Source of the DNA: Plicaturopsis crispa FD-325 SS-3
Taxonomy: Eukaryota; Basidiomycota; Agaricomycetes; Amylocorticiales; Amylocorticiaceae
DNA length: 64,000 nucleotides
Direction: 5' to 3'
Assembly (NCBI GenBank): GCA_000827205.1
Contig: KN832554.1
Location: 2,900,690-2,964,689 of the forward strand
Numbering within the stretch: position 1 is the first letter of the stretch; each line of letters starts with the position of its first letter. The position numbers and the translations under genes are program-made. The notes beneath the pieces were generated by a model, which was not told where the DNA came from, did no database searches, and worked only from the letters and a program-made list of their open reading frames with translations. Shown in pieces: positions 47,444 through 59,508 of the stretch.

Positions 47444-47834
47444 TTAAGCAGGCCTGTCACGGTTCTCCTGTATATTAGGCGTCATTCCTGTGATTTCGAC
47501 GGGTTGTGAGCCAGCAGAACGCCGTGCTGAGGAGCGGCGGATGTCGTCCTTGATCTGCCGATCCAAATCGTCATCGTTACAGCCTCCGCAGGAACAACAA
47601 CAGCGCGTCGGTGTGGCAGTGCTCGTGAGCGCTAGAAATTGCTCAGGAAGATCCACAGAATTGAATACTGTGGGGCTCATCGCACATATGTTGGACGCGC
47701 AGTCACAAATACCTATATGCAAGTTGAAGGAGGTTAACTTTTGCCGGACGACGATGACAGACATCTGAATCTGAAATACAGCACGCACCGAAACAACCCA
47801 GAAAGAGGGCAAAGCAATCGAGACATTTGCCCAT
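47444..47834 (-). CDS. Small Met-Gly, Cys-rich protein A
   Basis: No family recognised. Exons 47789-47834 and 47444-47712 give 104 residues. It begins MGKCLDCFALFLGCFGICDC: Gly at position 2 fits an N-myristoylation site, and Cys at 4 and 7 could be palmitoylated, so attachment to the inner face of a membrane is likely (inference). A Cys cluster TRCCCSCGGCNDDD follows near residue 60, and the tail is polar. The 76-base intron is phase 1 and splits the GCFG motif at its last Gly. The neighbouring gene at 48460-48885 has the same opening, motif and intron phase, so the two are tandem paralogues. Confidence 0.65.
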
Positions 47835-48459
47835 GCTCAGAGGCTGGACTCACGGTAACGCGTCTAACTTGATATATAAACTTGACCGCGGCGTCAAAAT
47901 GGCACTTAGAATGATACAGAAATCAACACTTTCTAACTAGAGTCCGCAGGACTTATCAACACCTGGATTTTTTGTATAAGATTTGACTTTACTCACTTCC
48001 TATCCACGTTGACGGCCTCTAGACAGTCGTCAAATGCCCACTAGTAGTGGAACAGAGAGAGCTGATACCCGTCTGCTGTCGACGAGCGCTATCGAGCTGC
48101 TTTCGTATGCGTCAGAAAGTCAAAACGAGGAGCAAGCTACACGCCGCTCGGATCCCACGCGGCCGGAGTGCCCGAGAGTGCCCGCCACTACGAGTTTTCC
48201 GCTGTTTTCCATGTTGCATTCTTCCCCAAGCTCTCCCCTGATACGTTACTGGTATGCTCATAAATGCCCGTGTCCACCCCTCCAATAACCCAGGTAAAGT
48301 CCGAAATTCTCTAGCACATATAGTCCGTGGTCTCGAGATGCTCCATATCGTCGACTGCCTAAATTATACAACTTTGAATGTCTCGCCAATGCTCATTGCA
48401 CCACTTCGATGAACGTACCTCCAATCCCGTTCGCGGCGGACCATTCCAGCGCGACGCTG
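47835..48459. other. Spacer between the two small paralogues
   Basis: About 600 bases, probably the promoter of protein A and the 3' region of protein B. No gene seen; an 84-codon frame at 48034 lacks support. Confidence 0.4.
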
Positions 48460-48885
48460 CTACTCACTAGCATTTCTCGTGCTGGAGCCCTCACGAAGAC
48501 GCAACGAAACCACCTTCGCGCCCCGTATGCCCACGATGTAATCAGAATCACAGCTGCTCTTCCTCCGTTCACTCCCCTGCGTGTGTAATGGTTCGGTAGG
48601 CCGCCGTCCTGTCTCTACCGAGACTTGAGAGTCTGAGCGTCCAGCGCTCGTCCCTCCTAGTGACGTGAGTGATGCCGGTTTAGACGCGATGTCGTCTGCG
48701 TCTGGCCATGCATAAAGCGTGTCTAGATCGTTCTTCCGACTATACTCCGCAGACTCGCAGAAACAGCATTCGCAGCGGTCTTTCCGGCGACCTAGTATGC
48801 TGTGTTTAGTAACGCAAAGATGTAACAAGACGACTATTTATCACGTACCGAAACAGCCTTTCAATGCAGCGAAGACGCGGCCCAT
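48460..48885 (-). CDS. Small Met-Gly, Cys-rich protein B
   Basis: No family recognised. Exons 48849-48885 and 48460-48791 give 122 residues. It begins MGRVFAALKGCFGRRKDRCE, again Met-Gly with a GCFG motif, followed by basic residues and the Cys cluster CECCFCESAEYSRK. The rest is acidic then Ser/Thr/Arg-rich (ADDIASKPASLTSLGG) and ends STRNASE. The 57-base intron is phase 1 and cuts GCFG exactly as in protein A. Lipid attachment at Gly2 with a nearby basic patch would favour the plasma membrane. A GCFG-centred family of small membrane-anchored proteins is the simplest reading. Confidence 0.65.
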
Positions 48886-49720
48886 TATTGACCACCAGTG
48901 GATATCTGCTTTCGAGAGTAGACACTGGATGATATTCGGACGCACAGAGAGACGTTGATCGATAGCTGCAAGTTGAAGCCGCAGACCCCACACTGACAGA
49001 TAAGGCATACGAAGGTCTTGATACGGTGATTTGTGACCGCTGTGGAGGCGCTTCTTTGGGTCGACGCTGCAGTGTCGGGGTGGCCAAGCATGGCTCAAGC
49101 TGCCCATTGGTTACTTACCACTTGCGCGCCGTGTGCTCGACCGCTACGCTACTTATCGTCGACATCGTCGGCCATGTTGACTCTGTTAGGATATGCATTA
49201 TGATTGTGGCTCGAATTCGTACATCCCCATCGAACACTGCGAGTACGGACTTGCGTCAGAAGTCAGCTCGTCACATAGTCCTTCCCTCACAATAAACGAT
49301 ATTGCTCACCAAACATGCAAGTACCTCCAATCAGCGCCCAGTCACTGCAAAATTGACTTCAAGTGGAACGCGCCACGTTGCCCGTAAAACCCGTGTCAGA
49401 TATTACGTAACTACTCAATCAATATCGTTCAGGTCGACTGTACATGTTGCGGCGCTCGAGCTCGTTGCTTTTGAACGCTCAAGCCTCCCGCCCAAGGTGG
49501 CTTGGTAACATCTGGATCTTTGCTTGATTCTTTAAGGACCGTCCTTGCTCACTGGACACACGCAAGCAAGGCCAAGATAAACCCGAATGCCACAGCGCAG
49601 CGCACGCACCACGACAGACGTTAACTACTTGACTACCTCGCACAGTGGGCAGATGAAATTCTAGGATCCGGAGAATGGTACGCGAAAAATATCGAAGTTT
49701 CAACGCGCGGTCACTGATTC
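48886..49720. other. Gene-poor stretch, left of the inverted repeat
   Basis: Open frames exist on both strands, but none with consistent coding bias. The promoter of protein B lies at its left end. Confidence 0.4.
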
Positions 49721-50262
49721 GAGGACATGTCGATTCCAGAGAATCCGCCCCATCCGTCCGTCCGTCCGTCCGTCCGCCATCACGTGGTCTTAAATAGGAC
49801 TGTGGCGCAAACATCTGTACCGTCCCGCCGCCGCCTTGAGGCATTATACGCTACGAGATTGTATCTTAGAGCCAACATAGACATCCAATGCACATACTGA
49901 CGAGCGGCGGGAGCGTTCCGTCATGTTCTAACAGTATCATGGGCCGAATAAGTGGCGGGATGCAGGAAAATCTGCTTAAGTCATGTTTGTATGGCGGTAA
50001 AATGCTTCGTAGTAGTAATACACGATACGCAACTATGGCAGGCACTAATATACTATGCGGTAGAGCGCCATGACCGCTTACGAGGGCGGCGGGCATGAAT
50101 TACGGGTCCCGACGCCCAAACAAGAACCCCGCCACAGCGGCGGGGGCGCCTGGAGTTCAATGCCGGGCGATGCCGAAGGGTGGGGTACCGGTTGCGATTG
50201 AAATCCGGACGGACGGACGGACGGACATGGGGCGGATTTTCTCAAATCGACATTTCCTGACT
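49721..50262. repeat. Inverted-repeat element with CCGT microsatellite arms
   Basis: The left arm (about 49721-49776) and right arm (about 50206-50262) are imperfect reverse complements. Both contain ATGTCGATT-like words, AATCCGCCCCAT and a run of CCGT (or ACGG) units. The 430-base centre has no coding frame. This looks like a fold-back or MITE-type repeat; target-site duplications were not identified. Confidence 0.5.
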
Positions 50263-52110
50263 GATTCGACCCGTCCTGGACCAGTTTCAAGGCGAAGCGC
50301 GGCGTCCATGTGCGACTGCCGGCGTTTCTGTTATCTATGCGGCCTGCATGAACCGAAGGCAGTTTGGGGGAGCGCAGCGTGTCGACTTCAACAATGGGTT
50401 CATTTCTCCTTGACGCTGCCATGCCATGCTCTACCTCACAGACTAGACCATGCAGCGTACCCATTTAGGACTGCATATTCGCGGGCAGCTTCGAGCGACT
50501 TCAGGTCGCAGATCTAGAGCATTCTTCCTATGCCGCGACCAAGTCGTCGATAGGATTAGCCGGGGGACGAGCGGCGCTCGCAAGTCTGCCCAGGCAAGCC
50601 TGCCCGTCGACGCGCATGGAATGCTTACCGTGCATACCGAAGAGCAATTTTCTATGTTCGAGGAGTGTGCTGGTACCTGCTCCGCTAACTAATCCGCAGT
50701 GATTCGTGTCTTCGCGCTCTCATTCCGGCGGGGCAAACCAACGGGGTTCGCGGCAGCGGCCAGAAAGATCAGGCACGACACCGGAACACCTACGCGCCAT
50801 CCCGAGTCTCGTTGCACAAAAGTCGCGCACCGACTGACCGCAGCGATCGAAGGCCCCTCCAGCCGCAAAGAGACCGCGTCCGCATCGCACGGGGAGCGTG
50901 CTGGAGCAGATACTTATCGTTTTCGGACCATGCGTGTAGTCGCCTATATGTGGCTTGCCCTGCGCCGAAGCCTAGCCCGTTGGTCAGGGAGGTCAGGAGA
51001 TTGGCCAGAAACTACATATGTTCCTTGGAGCAGTAGCGGATAACGGACCGCTAATGCAGCGGCAGAGGCCGACCCGTGCTGTAAAGAGACGATCGCTCCC
51101 TACGTAGTAAGTGTTATTCTTCTCACCTTCGGCTTGCCTTCGACCACTGTTTACCTTTTCGAACCACGAAATGAACGTGTCAGTAGTGCTCATGGGATTC
51201 GTGCACCGGCTGGGTTCCTTTGCTCACAACCTGTCAAGTGACGGAGAGCAGCGGTCATGGTTCGAGGGATCGATTCCCTTCAATGAACGCGAATGGCCAT
51301 GGGAGTGCCGTGCACGGTTTGAATTTAACGAGGGTGTCAGGAGGAGGCAGTGGGTTCGTAGAAGCTTTGGTCCAACTAATAACGAGAGCTGACGAAATAT
51401 GACTTCAACGAGAGAAACCGTTTTGGCACCATGCACGCACTATCGGCGACGGCAAGCAGCGATAGTTGTCCGGAGATCCCTTGCCCTGAGCGGAATAACT
51501 GTAGCAAGGCATGTTTCGCGATCGCGAGACGCGATACATGGACTACCGACACATCTTGGAGCTCGGCGCCCCCCAGTAAGTCTTGAATGTTGTGCTAAAT
51601 CAAATCAATATCAAGCAGGGGTCGTTGCGATAAGGTCGCTTGAAAGTCGTCATCGCCATCGTTGGAGACATGGCTAAACCCAGCTAGACACGGTGGAGAG
51701 CCTTGGAGAATGCTAACATCGACGCCTCCTCGAGCTCCGAAAGTCGTGGAGTCGTGGCGTCCGTGGCGAGCCACGCCGGAGCGGGTTTTCCCCGGCGCCC
51801 TTGACCAGCTTGACCCAGTTGCACATCCTGTTGCATCCAGGGCAATATCAAGATCGGAGGTAGCGAAGCGACTGTCGTTTAAATAGACCTGATCAACGCC
51901 AACTGCCACAGCAAAAGGGCAAGCTTATCTGCGTAGCCATTTTGATCTTTCACTCTGCGACCCTTGGACTTGTCCCTGAAGCTCGCAGTGTGACCGTCAG
52001 CGGCGCGCGCGTCGGTGACATCTTGCAATTGATATCAATCAATACACGCTGCTTGAACGACCGATAACGCTGGTCTTTCATTTAACTCCGCCCACTGCGC
52101 ACTGTGGCAT
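50263..52110. other. Gene-poor stretch, no gene supported
   Basis: About 1.8 kb with short frames only (for example 50699-51043), none with splice support or family features. It is probably old intergenic or repeat-derived DNA. Confidence 0.4.
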
Positions 52111-52594
52111 GAACGCATGAACTCGACTCGTAGTGTTGTTGGCAGCTTTTCGCCATTTCGCCCTGCCATTCTGCCATGCCGGCAGTTGCCATCTGCCGCA
52201 AGGGTAGGTCTGGCAGAATTTGGCACAATATATGCCAGATATAGCTATTTGTACGAGGCAGTGGGTCCTCGTTCTGAAGGGCACCCCGAGCGAAACTCGA
52301 ACTTGACGCTGGCGCATACTTCAGCGGCAAATATGGCCAGAAACCCTTTTTTGGCCACACTCTGGCACCAAAAGACGCTGCAAAAGCCGCTCACTTGACT
52401 ATTTTGGGCGATTTTCCCGGTAAACTTCCGTTTTCGGACATGTTTTTGACCACACGGGAGTTGTGGCAGAAAGTCATCCAGAGATTCTGCCCGACAGCAA
52501 AAACATCGTGGGCAACGATGAAAAGCCCAAAAACAATTGTGCCAAAATCTGCCACCCTTGGCAGTTGCCGTTCTGCCGTTCTGCCGGCAGCGCA
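52111..52594. repeat. Repeat copy 1, left of the gap
   Basis: This 484-base block appears identical to 52915-53398 by reading. Inside, a subterminal inverted repeat is seen: GGCAGAATTTGGCACAAT near 52212 pairs with the complement of ATTGTGCCAAAATCTGCC near 52537, with TGCCGGCAG words outside. This resembles a non-autonomous DNA element. It ends directly at the run of N. Confidence 0.75.
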
Positions 52595-52914
52595 NNNNNN
52601 NNNNNNNNNNNNNNNNNNNNNNNNNNNNNNNNNNNNNNNNNNNNNNNNNNNNNNNNNNNNNNNNNNNNNNNNNNNNNNNNNNNNNNNNNNNNNNNNNNNN
52701 NNNNNNNNNNNNNNNNNNNNNNNNNNNNNNNNNNNNNNNNNNNNNNNNNNNNNNNNNNNNNNNNNNNNNNNNNNNNNNNNNNNNNNNNNNNNNNNNNNNN
52801 NNNNNNNNNNNNNNNNNNNNNNNNNNNNNNNNNNNNNNNNNNNNNNNNNNNNNNNNNNNNNNNNNNNNNNNNNNNNNNNNNNNNNNNNNNNNNNNNNNNN
52901 NNNNNNNNNNNNNN
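52595..52914. other. Assembly gap (320 N)
   Basis: A run of 320 undetermined bases. No feature can be called across it. Confidence 0.98.
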
Positions 52915-53398
52915 GAACGCATGAACTCGACTCGTAGTGTTGTTGGCAGCTTTTCGCCATTTCGCCCTGCCATTCTGCCATGCCGGCAGTTGCCATCTGC
53001 CGCAAGGGTAGGTCTGGCAGAATTTGGCACAATATATGCCAGATATAGCTATTTGTACGAGGCAGTGGGTCCTCGTTCTGAAGGGCACCCCGAGCGAAAC
53101 TCGAACTTGACGCTGGCGCATACTTCAGCGGCAAATATGGCCAGAAACCCTTTTTTGGCCACACTCTGGCACCAAAAGACGCTGCAAAAGCCGCTCACTT
53201 GACTATTTTGGGCGATTTTCCCGGTAAACTTCCGTTTTCGGACATGTTTTTGACCACACGGGAGTTGTGGCAGAAAGTCATCCAGAGATTCTGCCCGACA
53301 GCAAAAACATCGTGGGCAACGATGAAAAGCCCAAAAACAATTGTGCCAAAATCTGCCACCCTTGGCAGTTGCCGTTCTGCCGTTCTGCCGGCAGCGCA
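52915..53398. repeat. Repeat copy 2, right of the gap
   Basis: Starts right after the gap with the same bases that begin copy 1 at 52111, and ends at 53398 where copy 1 meets the gap. The identical length and placement point to two ends of adjoining contigs that overlap but were not merged. Confidence 0.75.
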
Positions 53399-53887
53399 GC
53401 CCGAAAATCTTTCTGCCCACCGCACTATCGACTCGGGTTGGTTATGTGGCTGAGTTTGGCCGCGCCATGCCGGCGCCGGAACCGGCTTATCGATTTGATG
53501 CATTTTTGGTCCCGTAAAAAAAACTCCCGTACAAAGCTGAAAACGATCCATCTGCGAGGACAATGTCGGTCGCATTGACTGAACGAGTACGAGGATCGTT
53601 GATGCAGTGGCGAAGGAAAGAAGGGACGTACCGAAGGCAGTGTCTGGGGAATTGGAATTCGGCTATCCAAGTTCAGGAATTCGGGTACGGATCAACAGAT
53701 CGGTTAGCCTGTTCTCCTCGTCCACAGGTGGAAGCACCATGTGCAACCAGATAAGGGCTTTCACTTTGAATATCAGGCGTGCAGGCCTTCAAGCTGTTCC
53801 ATCCCACTTCGCTTTCTTTCCTTCCCTCACGTCCCCCTCACAAGGCACCGCTCAGAGAGCAGCCTTTCACTAATTTGCCGTTACGAC
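53399..53887. other. Intergenic region, promoter of the permease
   Basis: Holds the right end of the repeat-like sequence and the leader of the amino-acid permease. No clear TATA box. Confidence 0.4.
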
Positions 53888-56082
53888 ATGGCGTCCGCGA
53901 CTGACCTGGGCTCCGAAAAATACTCAGACGCAGAGAAGCAGGTGTATGGCGAAGATGGCCTCGTGGTTAGCGAAAAAGAGGTATGTTTTAGTTGTGCACA
54001 CTGCGGCGGTCAAAGCTCATGCATCCACACAGGGAGCCAACGCCGTCGTGGTTGGTGGCTTAGATCCCCATTCCCCAGACGGTGCCGTACAGCGCAAGCT
54101 CAAGGCCCGCCACATAAGCATGATCGCCATTGGAGGTACCATTGGAACGTAAGTCGTGATTTTTTTTTTTCGGGCAGACGAATTCTGACGAACCCTGCAG
54201 TGGTCTCTTCGTCGCATCTGGCGAAGCACTTGCTGTCGGCGGACCTGTTGGTCTCCTTCTCGGCTACGTTGTCATGGGCTCCGTCGTGTACTCTATGATG
54301 ATTGCCCTCGGTGAAATGTCCACCCTTTTCCCGGTGGCCGGCTCCTTCACCCACTACGCAACACGGTGGTTGGACCCTGCACTTGGTTTTGCGACTGGGT
54401 ATGCTCTTCTCCCTCTGCGCGTCAGAATATATGGACTCAATGAGATTTTAGCTGGAACTACTGGTACTCATACGCAATCACCGTCCCGACTGAGCTCACA
54501 GCCGGTGCTATCGTCATTTCGTACTGGGACCCAGACACTTCGCATACGGCCATTTACATTAGCGTGTTCTTGGTGGTCATTTTCCTGATCAATTTGTCAG
54601 TCTTTTCTTTGTTTCCTTCGCCTGTTCCACTGATTTTGAAACGAACGATGCTATCTCAGCTGCGGTGTACGGTATTACGGAGAGGCGGAATTCTGGTTCT
54701 CCGCGATTAAAGTCGTGACTATTATCGGCCTCATTCTGCTTGGTCTCATCCTCGACCTTGGAGGAGGCCCCACCCACGACCGCATTGGCTTCCGCTACTG
54801 GAAAAATCCTGGGGCGTTCAATCAGCTCAACGGAATTCCAGGGGCCAAGGGTCGTTTCCTCGCGTTCTGGGCTACTTTCGTCAACGCAGCTTTCTCTTTC
54901 CTTGGCACTGAAATCGTCGCGCTCGCCGCCGCCGAGGCTGAAAACCCTCGGAGAAACGTCCCTAAGGCTATCCGCCGTGTATTCTACCGTATCCTGTGAG
55001 CCTTGTTGGTTTGCTATTCGTCTATAGGGCCAACTGACAGATCCCTCTAGTTTGTTCTACATCGGTGGTGTCATTGTCATTGGCTGGCTTGTGCCCTACA
55101 ACTCCTCTCAGCTTCTCGGTGGTGCTAACAATGCTTCGTCGTCGCCCTTCGTCATCGCTATCTCGAACGCGAAGATCAAGGCTCTCCCAAGCATCGTCAA
55201 CGCCGTTATCCTTGTCGCTGCCTTCTCTGCTGGTAACTCGGATCTTTACGCCTCATCCCGTACACTCTATGGTCTCGCATGCACCGGACAGGCACCCCGC
55301 TTCCTCCGCAAATGCACCAAGGCCGGTATGCCATACTGGTGTGTCATCGTCACGGCGCTTGCGGGCCCCCTCGCGTACCTCAACGTCAGCAGCAGCGGTT
55401 CCACCGTGTTCGCGTAAGTGCCTCCGAAGTCATGTCATGTCCATGGAACATCATCTCACGGTCACTCTGCAGCTGGCTCGTGAACATCTCGTCGATCACG
55501 GGTCTGATCACATGGGACATCATCCTGTTCACCTACCTCCGATTCTACAAAGGTCTCGCGTACCATGGCATCGACCGCGACACGCTTCCGTACAAGGCGC
55601 CCTTCCAGCCGTACGCGACGTGGTTCGGCCTCTTCGTACGTTTGCTCTTCGTCCTTCCCTGCTCCACAAGCATGCTAACACGCCTTGATTATTACTCCAG
55701 TTCATGAACCTTATCATCTTGTTCAACGGCTTCCAAGTGTTCCTCGCGGGTGAATGGAACGTGAACACCTTCATCACGGCGTACATCTGTATCCCGATTT
55801 TCCTCGTCTTCTACCTCATCTGGAAGATCGCCAAACGCCCCAAGTTCGTTTCCATCCCCGACATGGACTTCCACACGGGACGGAGAGAACTTGACGAGAG
55901 TGAGTCCGATGGCATCGTACCTCCTCTTCTCATTCTGACTCATGCGTGCGCAGTGAACGTGACCGACGAGGCGAATTACCGTGCGCCGACAACAATAGCT
56001 GAAAAGATATGGGACTGGGCCAGTACGTCCTCGTTTTTGCTCCTCTTGCTCTCGATGCTCACGACATCCTTCCACAGTGTAA
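53888..56082 (+). CDS. Amino-acid permease (YAT/APC family)
   Basis: Plasma-membrane proton-coupled amino-acid importer. Exons 53888-53980, 54033-54148, 54201-54398, 54452-54595, 54660-54995, 55051-55413, 55473-55635, 55701-55899, 55954-56022 and 56078-56082 keep phase throughout. A polar N-terminal tail leads to the family signature HISMIAIGGTIGTGLFVASG. Further family blocks: SVVYSMMIALGEMSTLFPVA, GWNYWYSYAITVPTELTAGA, AFSFLGTEIVALAAAEAENP and SSRTLYGLACTGQAPRFLRK. About twelve helices are expected. The last coding exon is only five bases. The C-terminus is NYRAPTTIAEKIWDWAM, a tail with IWDW as in fungal permeases. Which amino acids it carries is not deducible. Confidence 0.93.
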
Positions 56083-56981
56083 TCTGCCACACAGATCTTT
56101 GTTTGTTTACGCATCAATTATTTATTGGGCTGCATATAGACCCAGGACATATGTTGTTCCCTCGTGTACTCTCCAGCACCATTGTCCCGATCATGCCTTT
56201 CATGACGCTTCGCATTTTCTCACAAAAGAGGGGTCGAGTCTCTTGTAATGCTTTGCTGTTTCTACCTGCGTCTTCCTTGCGAAGTGTTGCATATTCTTTC
56301 GATCCCATACATACATATCATATATCCCCTCTTTCCCCACTGAATCGTCATATTAGTCATGGCGCGATAATAGAAAACATTGGAAAACGTTGAAACCCGA
56401 AGATTTGGATGAAGGAACTGAATGCCACTGTACGAAGACTTCGTCATTTTGCGATTAGCTACAGCCAACTATAGCAGACTGGAATCCCTCGCTACAACGA
56501 TGGGTCTGTTCAATTCTAGTCCTAGACTCACTCTGACTACCTCATAGTGCCAAGATCGATTCATCTGGCTGTCCGTGCTCAATAATGAATGAAAACAAAT
56601 TGATTTGTTACAGTGCACGTGACTGCTTTGCGAAGATCGTCAAAGCGGTTGTTTGGTTGCTCTGCATTAGCCAAACAACGCCTACGGTGTTATGCACGAC
56701 CTCCAATGACTTTGTCGACAGTCAATCGATAGAATATACTCAAGACTCTGACCCTAATCATATTCCTTGCACGCGCAACTGCGAAAACAGAACAGTCATG
56801 CAGGTGTACTGCCAGTGATTATATACACCAAGCAAAGATCCACAGCACCGGTCGCCTTCAATTTCACGGCATCCATATCTGCGCCTTCCGAGTCAACGGG
56901 TTATACGGTGCGAATTCCCAGCACCTACCGGGCGAGATACTAAGATGAAAATAGCCAACATGCAAATGGATATGCGAAAAC
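56083..56981. other. Convergent intergenic region, no gene supported
   Basis: Between the 3' ends of the permease (+) and the second hemerythrin-like gene (-). A short frame at 56585-56818 is unsupported. Confidence 0.45.
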
Positions 56982-58016
56982 TCACTCAGAATGCTGCTCC
57001 ACCAGTGTGGGCATCGCGGCCTCCGCCTCGGCGCTCACCGCGGGCCAGTGCACAGACGTGCCGCGGTCGTGGTGCGCGAGGATGAACGGGAATAAGAATG
57101 ATAGCTCGCAGCGCTCGGCGAACCATATCATGTTCTCTGCGAGGGCATTTTAGCACGCCTTACTTTCGGGTAGCGTGTGGAGAGTCTACTGTACCTTCCA
57201 CTTTCGCACGTAGGTCCTCGTTGGACATTCGGCTCTCTAAGCAGTCGTAGGTCAACCCCTCGAGCTTTTAGAGTCGTAGTCAGCAGGACATTGCGTGATA
57301 AAAGGGATGGTCACCCACTTGCGAACGCATCAGTTTCACCATCACTGGCGCGGTATCCAAATGCTTTTCCACCGCAGAAGGGGTGTATAATGACGGGTCC
57401 TGCGATTGAATTGACGAAACAGGACTCGTTGGCATGCAGCGGAACAGAGTTTAAGACACATGCGCACCTGCATCCAGGCAAGCACGTCTCTCCGGAAGTC
57501 ATGCACGAATGAGCTGAGCCGCTCCATGATGTATCGTGGGTCCTTCGGGCCTTGCAAGACCCCATCGAGGCCAGAGAAAAAATCTATATCGCCTGAAGTT
57601 TGCTAGTGAGTTTGCCTATGTCTAGACTCTAGGATAGCGTGTCACGGGTACCTTCGAGATGAACGCATAGAATTTCGAGAATGCCACGGATGTATTCGAG
57701 AAAAGGGGCCAGTTTTGGATCGGAGGCGTCGAGCAGGGGTGCGATGCAGTGTATAGTATTGAAAGAGCGAACAAAGGTGTTCTAATAGTGGGGGATGGCG
57801 AGGAGAGCGGCATGCGAATGCGATAAGTATGGCAGAGAACGCTCGCGGTAATCATAGCGGACTACTCACCTTCATGAGCGCCATCAAGGGGGGCAGAACC
57901 TGTCGCGAACTTCGGAACATCAAGAGGGGTTGTATCTCGAGAGCAACGAGTACGACTTACTCCATGGTCTGCAAGTCGTCGGCGACCGTGGGGAGTGTGT
58001 CCAGAGGGAAGCTCAT
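56982..58016 (-). CDS. Degenerate hemerythrin-like protein
   Basis: Seven exons, 57961-58016, 57870-57909, 57652-57781, 57468-57592, 57319-57399, 57195-57264 and 56982-57136, sum to 218 residues in one frame. The helical pattern follows hemerythrin-like proteins: LMALMKNTFVRSFNTIHCIA, APFLEYIRGILEILCVHLEG, then DIDFFSGLDG where FFP is usual. The expected first His (ALMHN in relatives) is Lys, and the HHxxEE pair is reduced to one His. A later block reads ENMIWFAERCELSFLFPFIL and ends LVEQHSE. Iron binding is therefore doubtful. The gene looks intact, so it may have gained another job. Confidence 0.65.
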
Positions 58017-59508
58017 ATGCGAGGAATTTGACAAGCGGATGGAAAGATGGGATGAGAGAGTGTCACTGATTGTGATTGCAGCGGTTCAACAGCACACAGA
58101 CTTCTTATACGAAACCTCCCTTTGAGCATGGACGTGAAGCAGCGAATGTGTAACATCCTTTGTCGGGTCCAATATTCGTGCTTCGCATACTCCTTCACAT
58201 CGGCCTCCCTTATCCTTGGTCAGTGCACATCTTATCATGCCACACGGTTCCTCGTATAACTGTGCCATTGACAGTGCTGAAGTCAAAAGGAAGAACACAT
58301 TCGTGGATATTGCCTGGATATGCGGACTGTTCTTATCTACTGCATTGTTATGTGCGTTAGGCCCATTCCGCTGCCGTATGACATGGAACTTCTGAGCTCA
58401 CCTTTTTTGGCACCAACGATACCGAAGGAGACCGATTGGATTGAACCACGGGGGTGCCGCGATATGTCACCGTCAGGTTGAAAGGGAAACCGAGTCCAAT
58501 TGCCGCTGCGAGTCTTCAACAGGACGGAAATTGCCGACACGTGGCACTTTTGAATTTGGCAAGTGTCGTGGATCGCAGCTTGATCCCAGCGGCCAGGTCC
58601 TCAACACTTCCTCGACTCTTCAACCATACTTAGCGCTCGCCTTACACACCCACGCGACTGTAAGAGTCTTTCACTATCATGAAGCACACTGTGCAAGGTC
58701 TCTGCGCTCCTTTCTCCGCCTTACGAACTCTACCATTGCCCGCCATCACCGCTTCCCCACACACGCCGAGGATTACCGTGATGCAGCCTGAAATCCCCTA
58801 AATGGTACATATAGCAGGGCCGAGGAAAGTCTTATGAGCAAGAGTCGTACCAAAGCTTCAGCGCCCGACCCTTGGAATATGCTTCATGCAACATACGATG
58901 TACGCCCTCGCAACCAGACAGGCACTTCCTCAAAGCGCTCAGCATCGATAGAGATCGATAGGCTGCCTCATCTATAGGACTCCGATCGACTCAAGTAAGT
59001 CATCCTTCTGTTTGGCGTGTCTATTGAAGTTGTAGTGTCGATTATCTGATGCTACATTCGCTAGTATGGCTGTACAGATTTCAGAGTCACTAGCACTACT
59101 GTCTACTGGCAATGGCATTGATCGTGCCTAACTTTCAACTACGGTCTCACACGGCTGAATTCATGTTACATTCTATCACGCCGGATCTGCAATTAACTTG
59201 ATAATGTGTCTATGTGCCTGCACATACTCTCTCACTCGTCCTACGATGCTGCGTCTCGATGTTGGCTTACTGCTTTATTCCATCTACTAGTCGTGATGCC
59301 GGTCTCACACGGCGGATAGTTTTGTATGGGTTACTACTACAGCTGCAAGTGATAGCGGTGGCCCTAGTCTGTATGTATTCGCTCGCCACGATGTCACTCC
59401 TTGATGTGTACTGATTGTATTTCGTTAGAGTGGATACCGATCTAACTCGGCATCGTTCGTCGATTGCATTGAAATGACTTCAAATGATGCCATTACTTAC
59501 AGTATAAA
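58017..59508. other. Diverging gene-poor stretch
   Basis: Upstream of two diverging genes. A 116-codon frame at 58441-58791 (+) has no supporting feature. Several near-repeats of 'gtctcacacggc' words occur near 59144 and 59304. Confidence 0.4.

Noticed and set aside
48886-52110. Retroelement or virus-like fossil in the gene-poor stretch
   Set aside because: No reverse transcriptase, integrase, capsid or long terminal repeats were recognised; only short inverted repeats are seen.
52595-52914. Open frames read through the N run
   Set aside because: Undetermined bases; any frame across them is meaningless.
59500-59508. TATAAA just before the hydrolase start codon
   Set aside because: It touches the ATG, so it cannot serve as the TATA box of that transcript.
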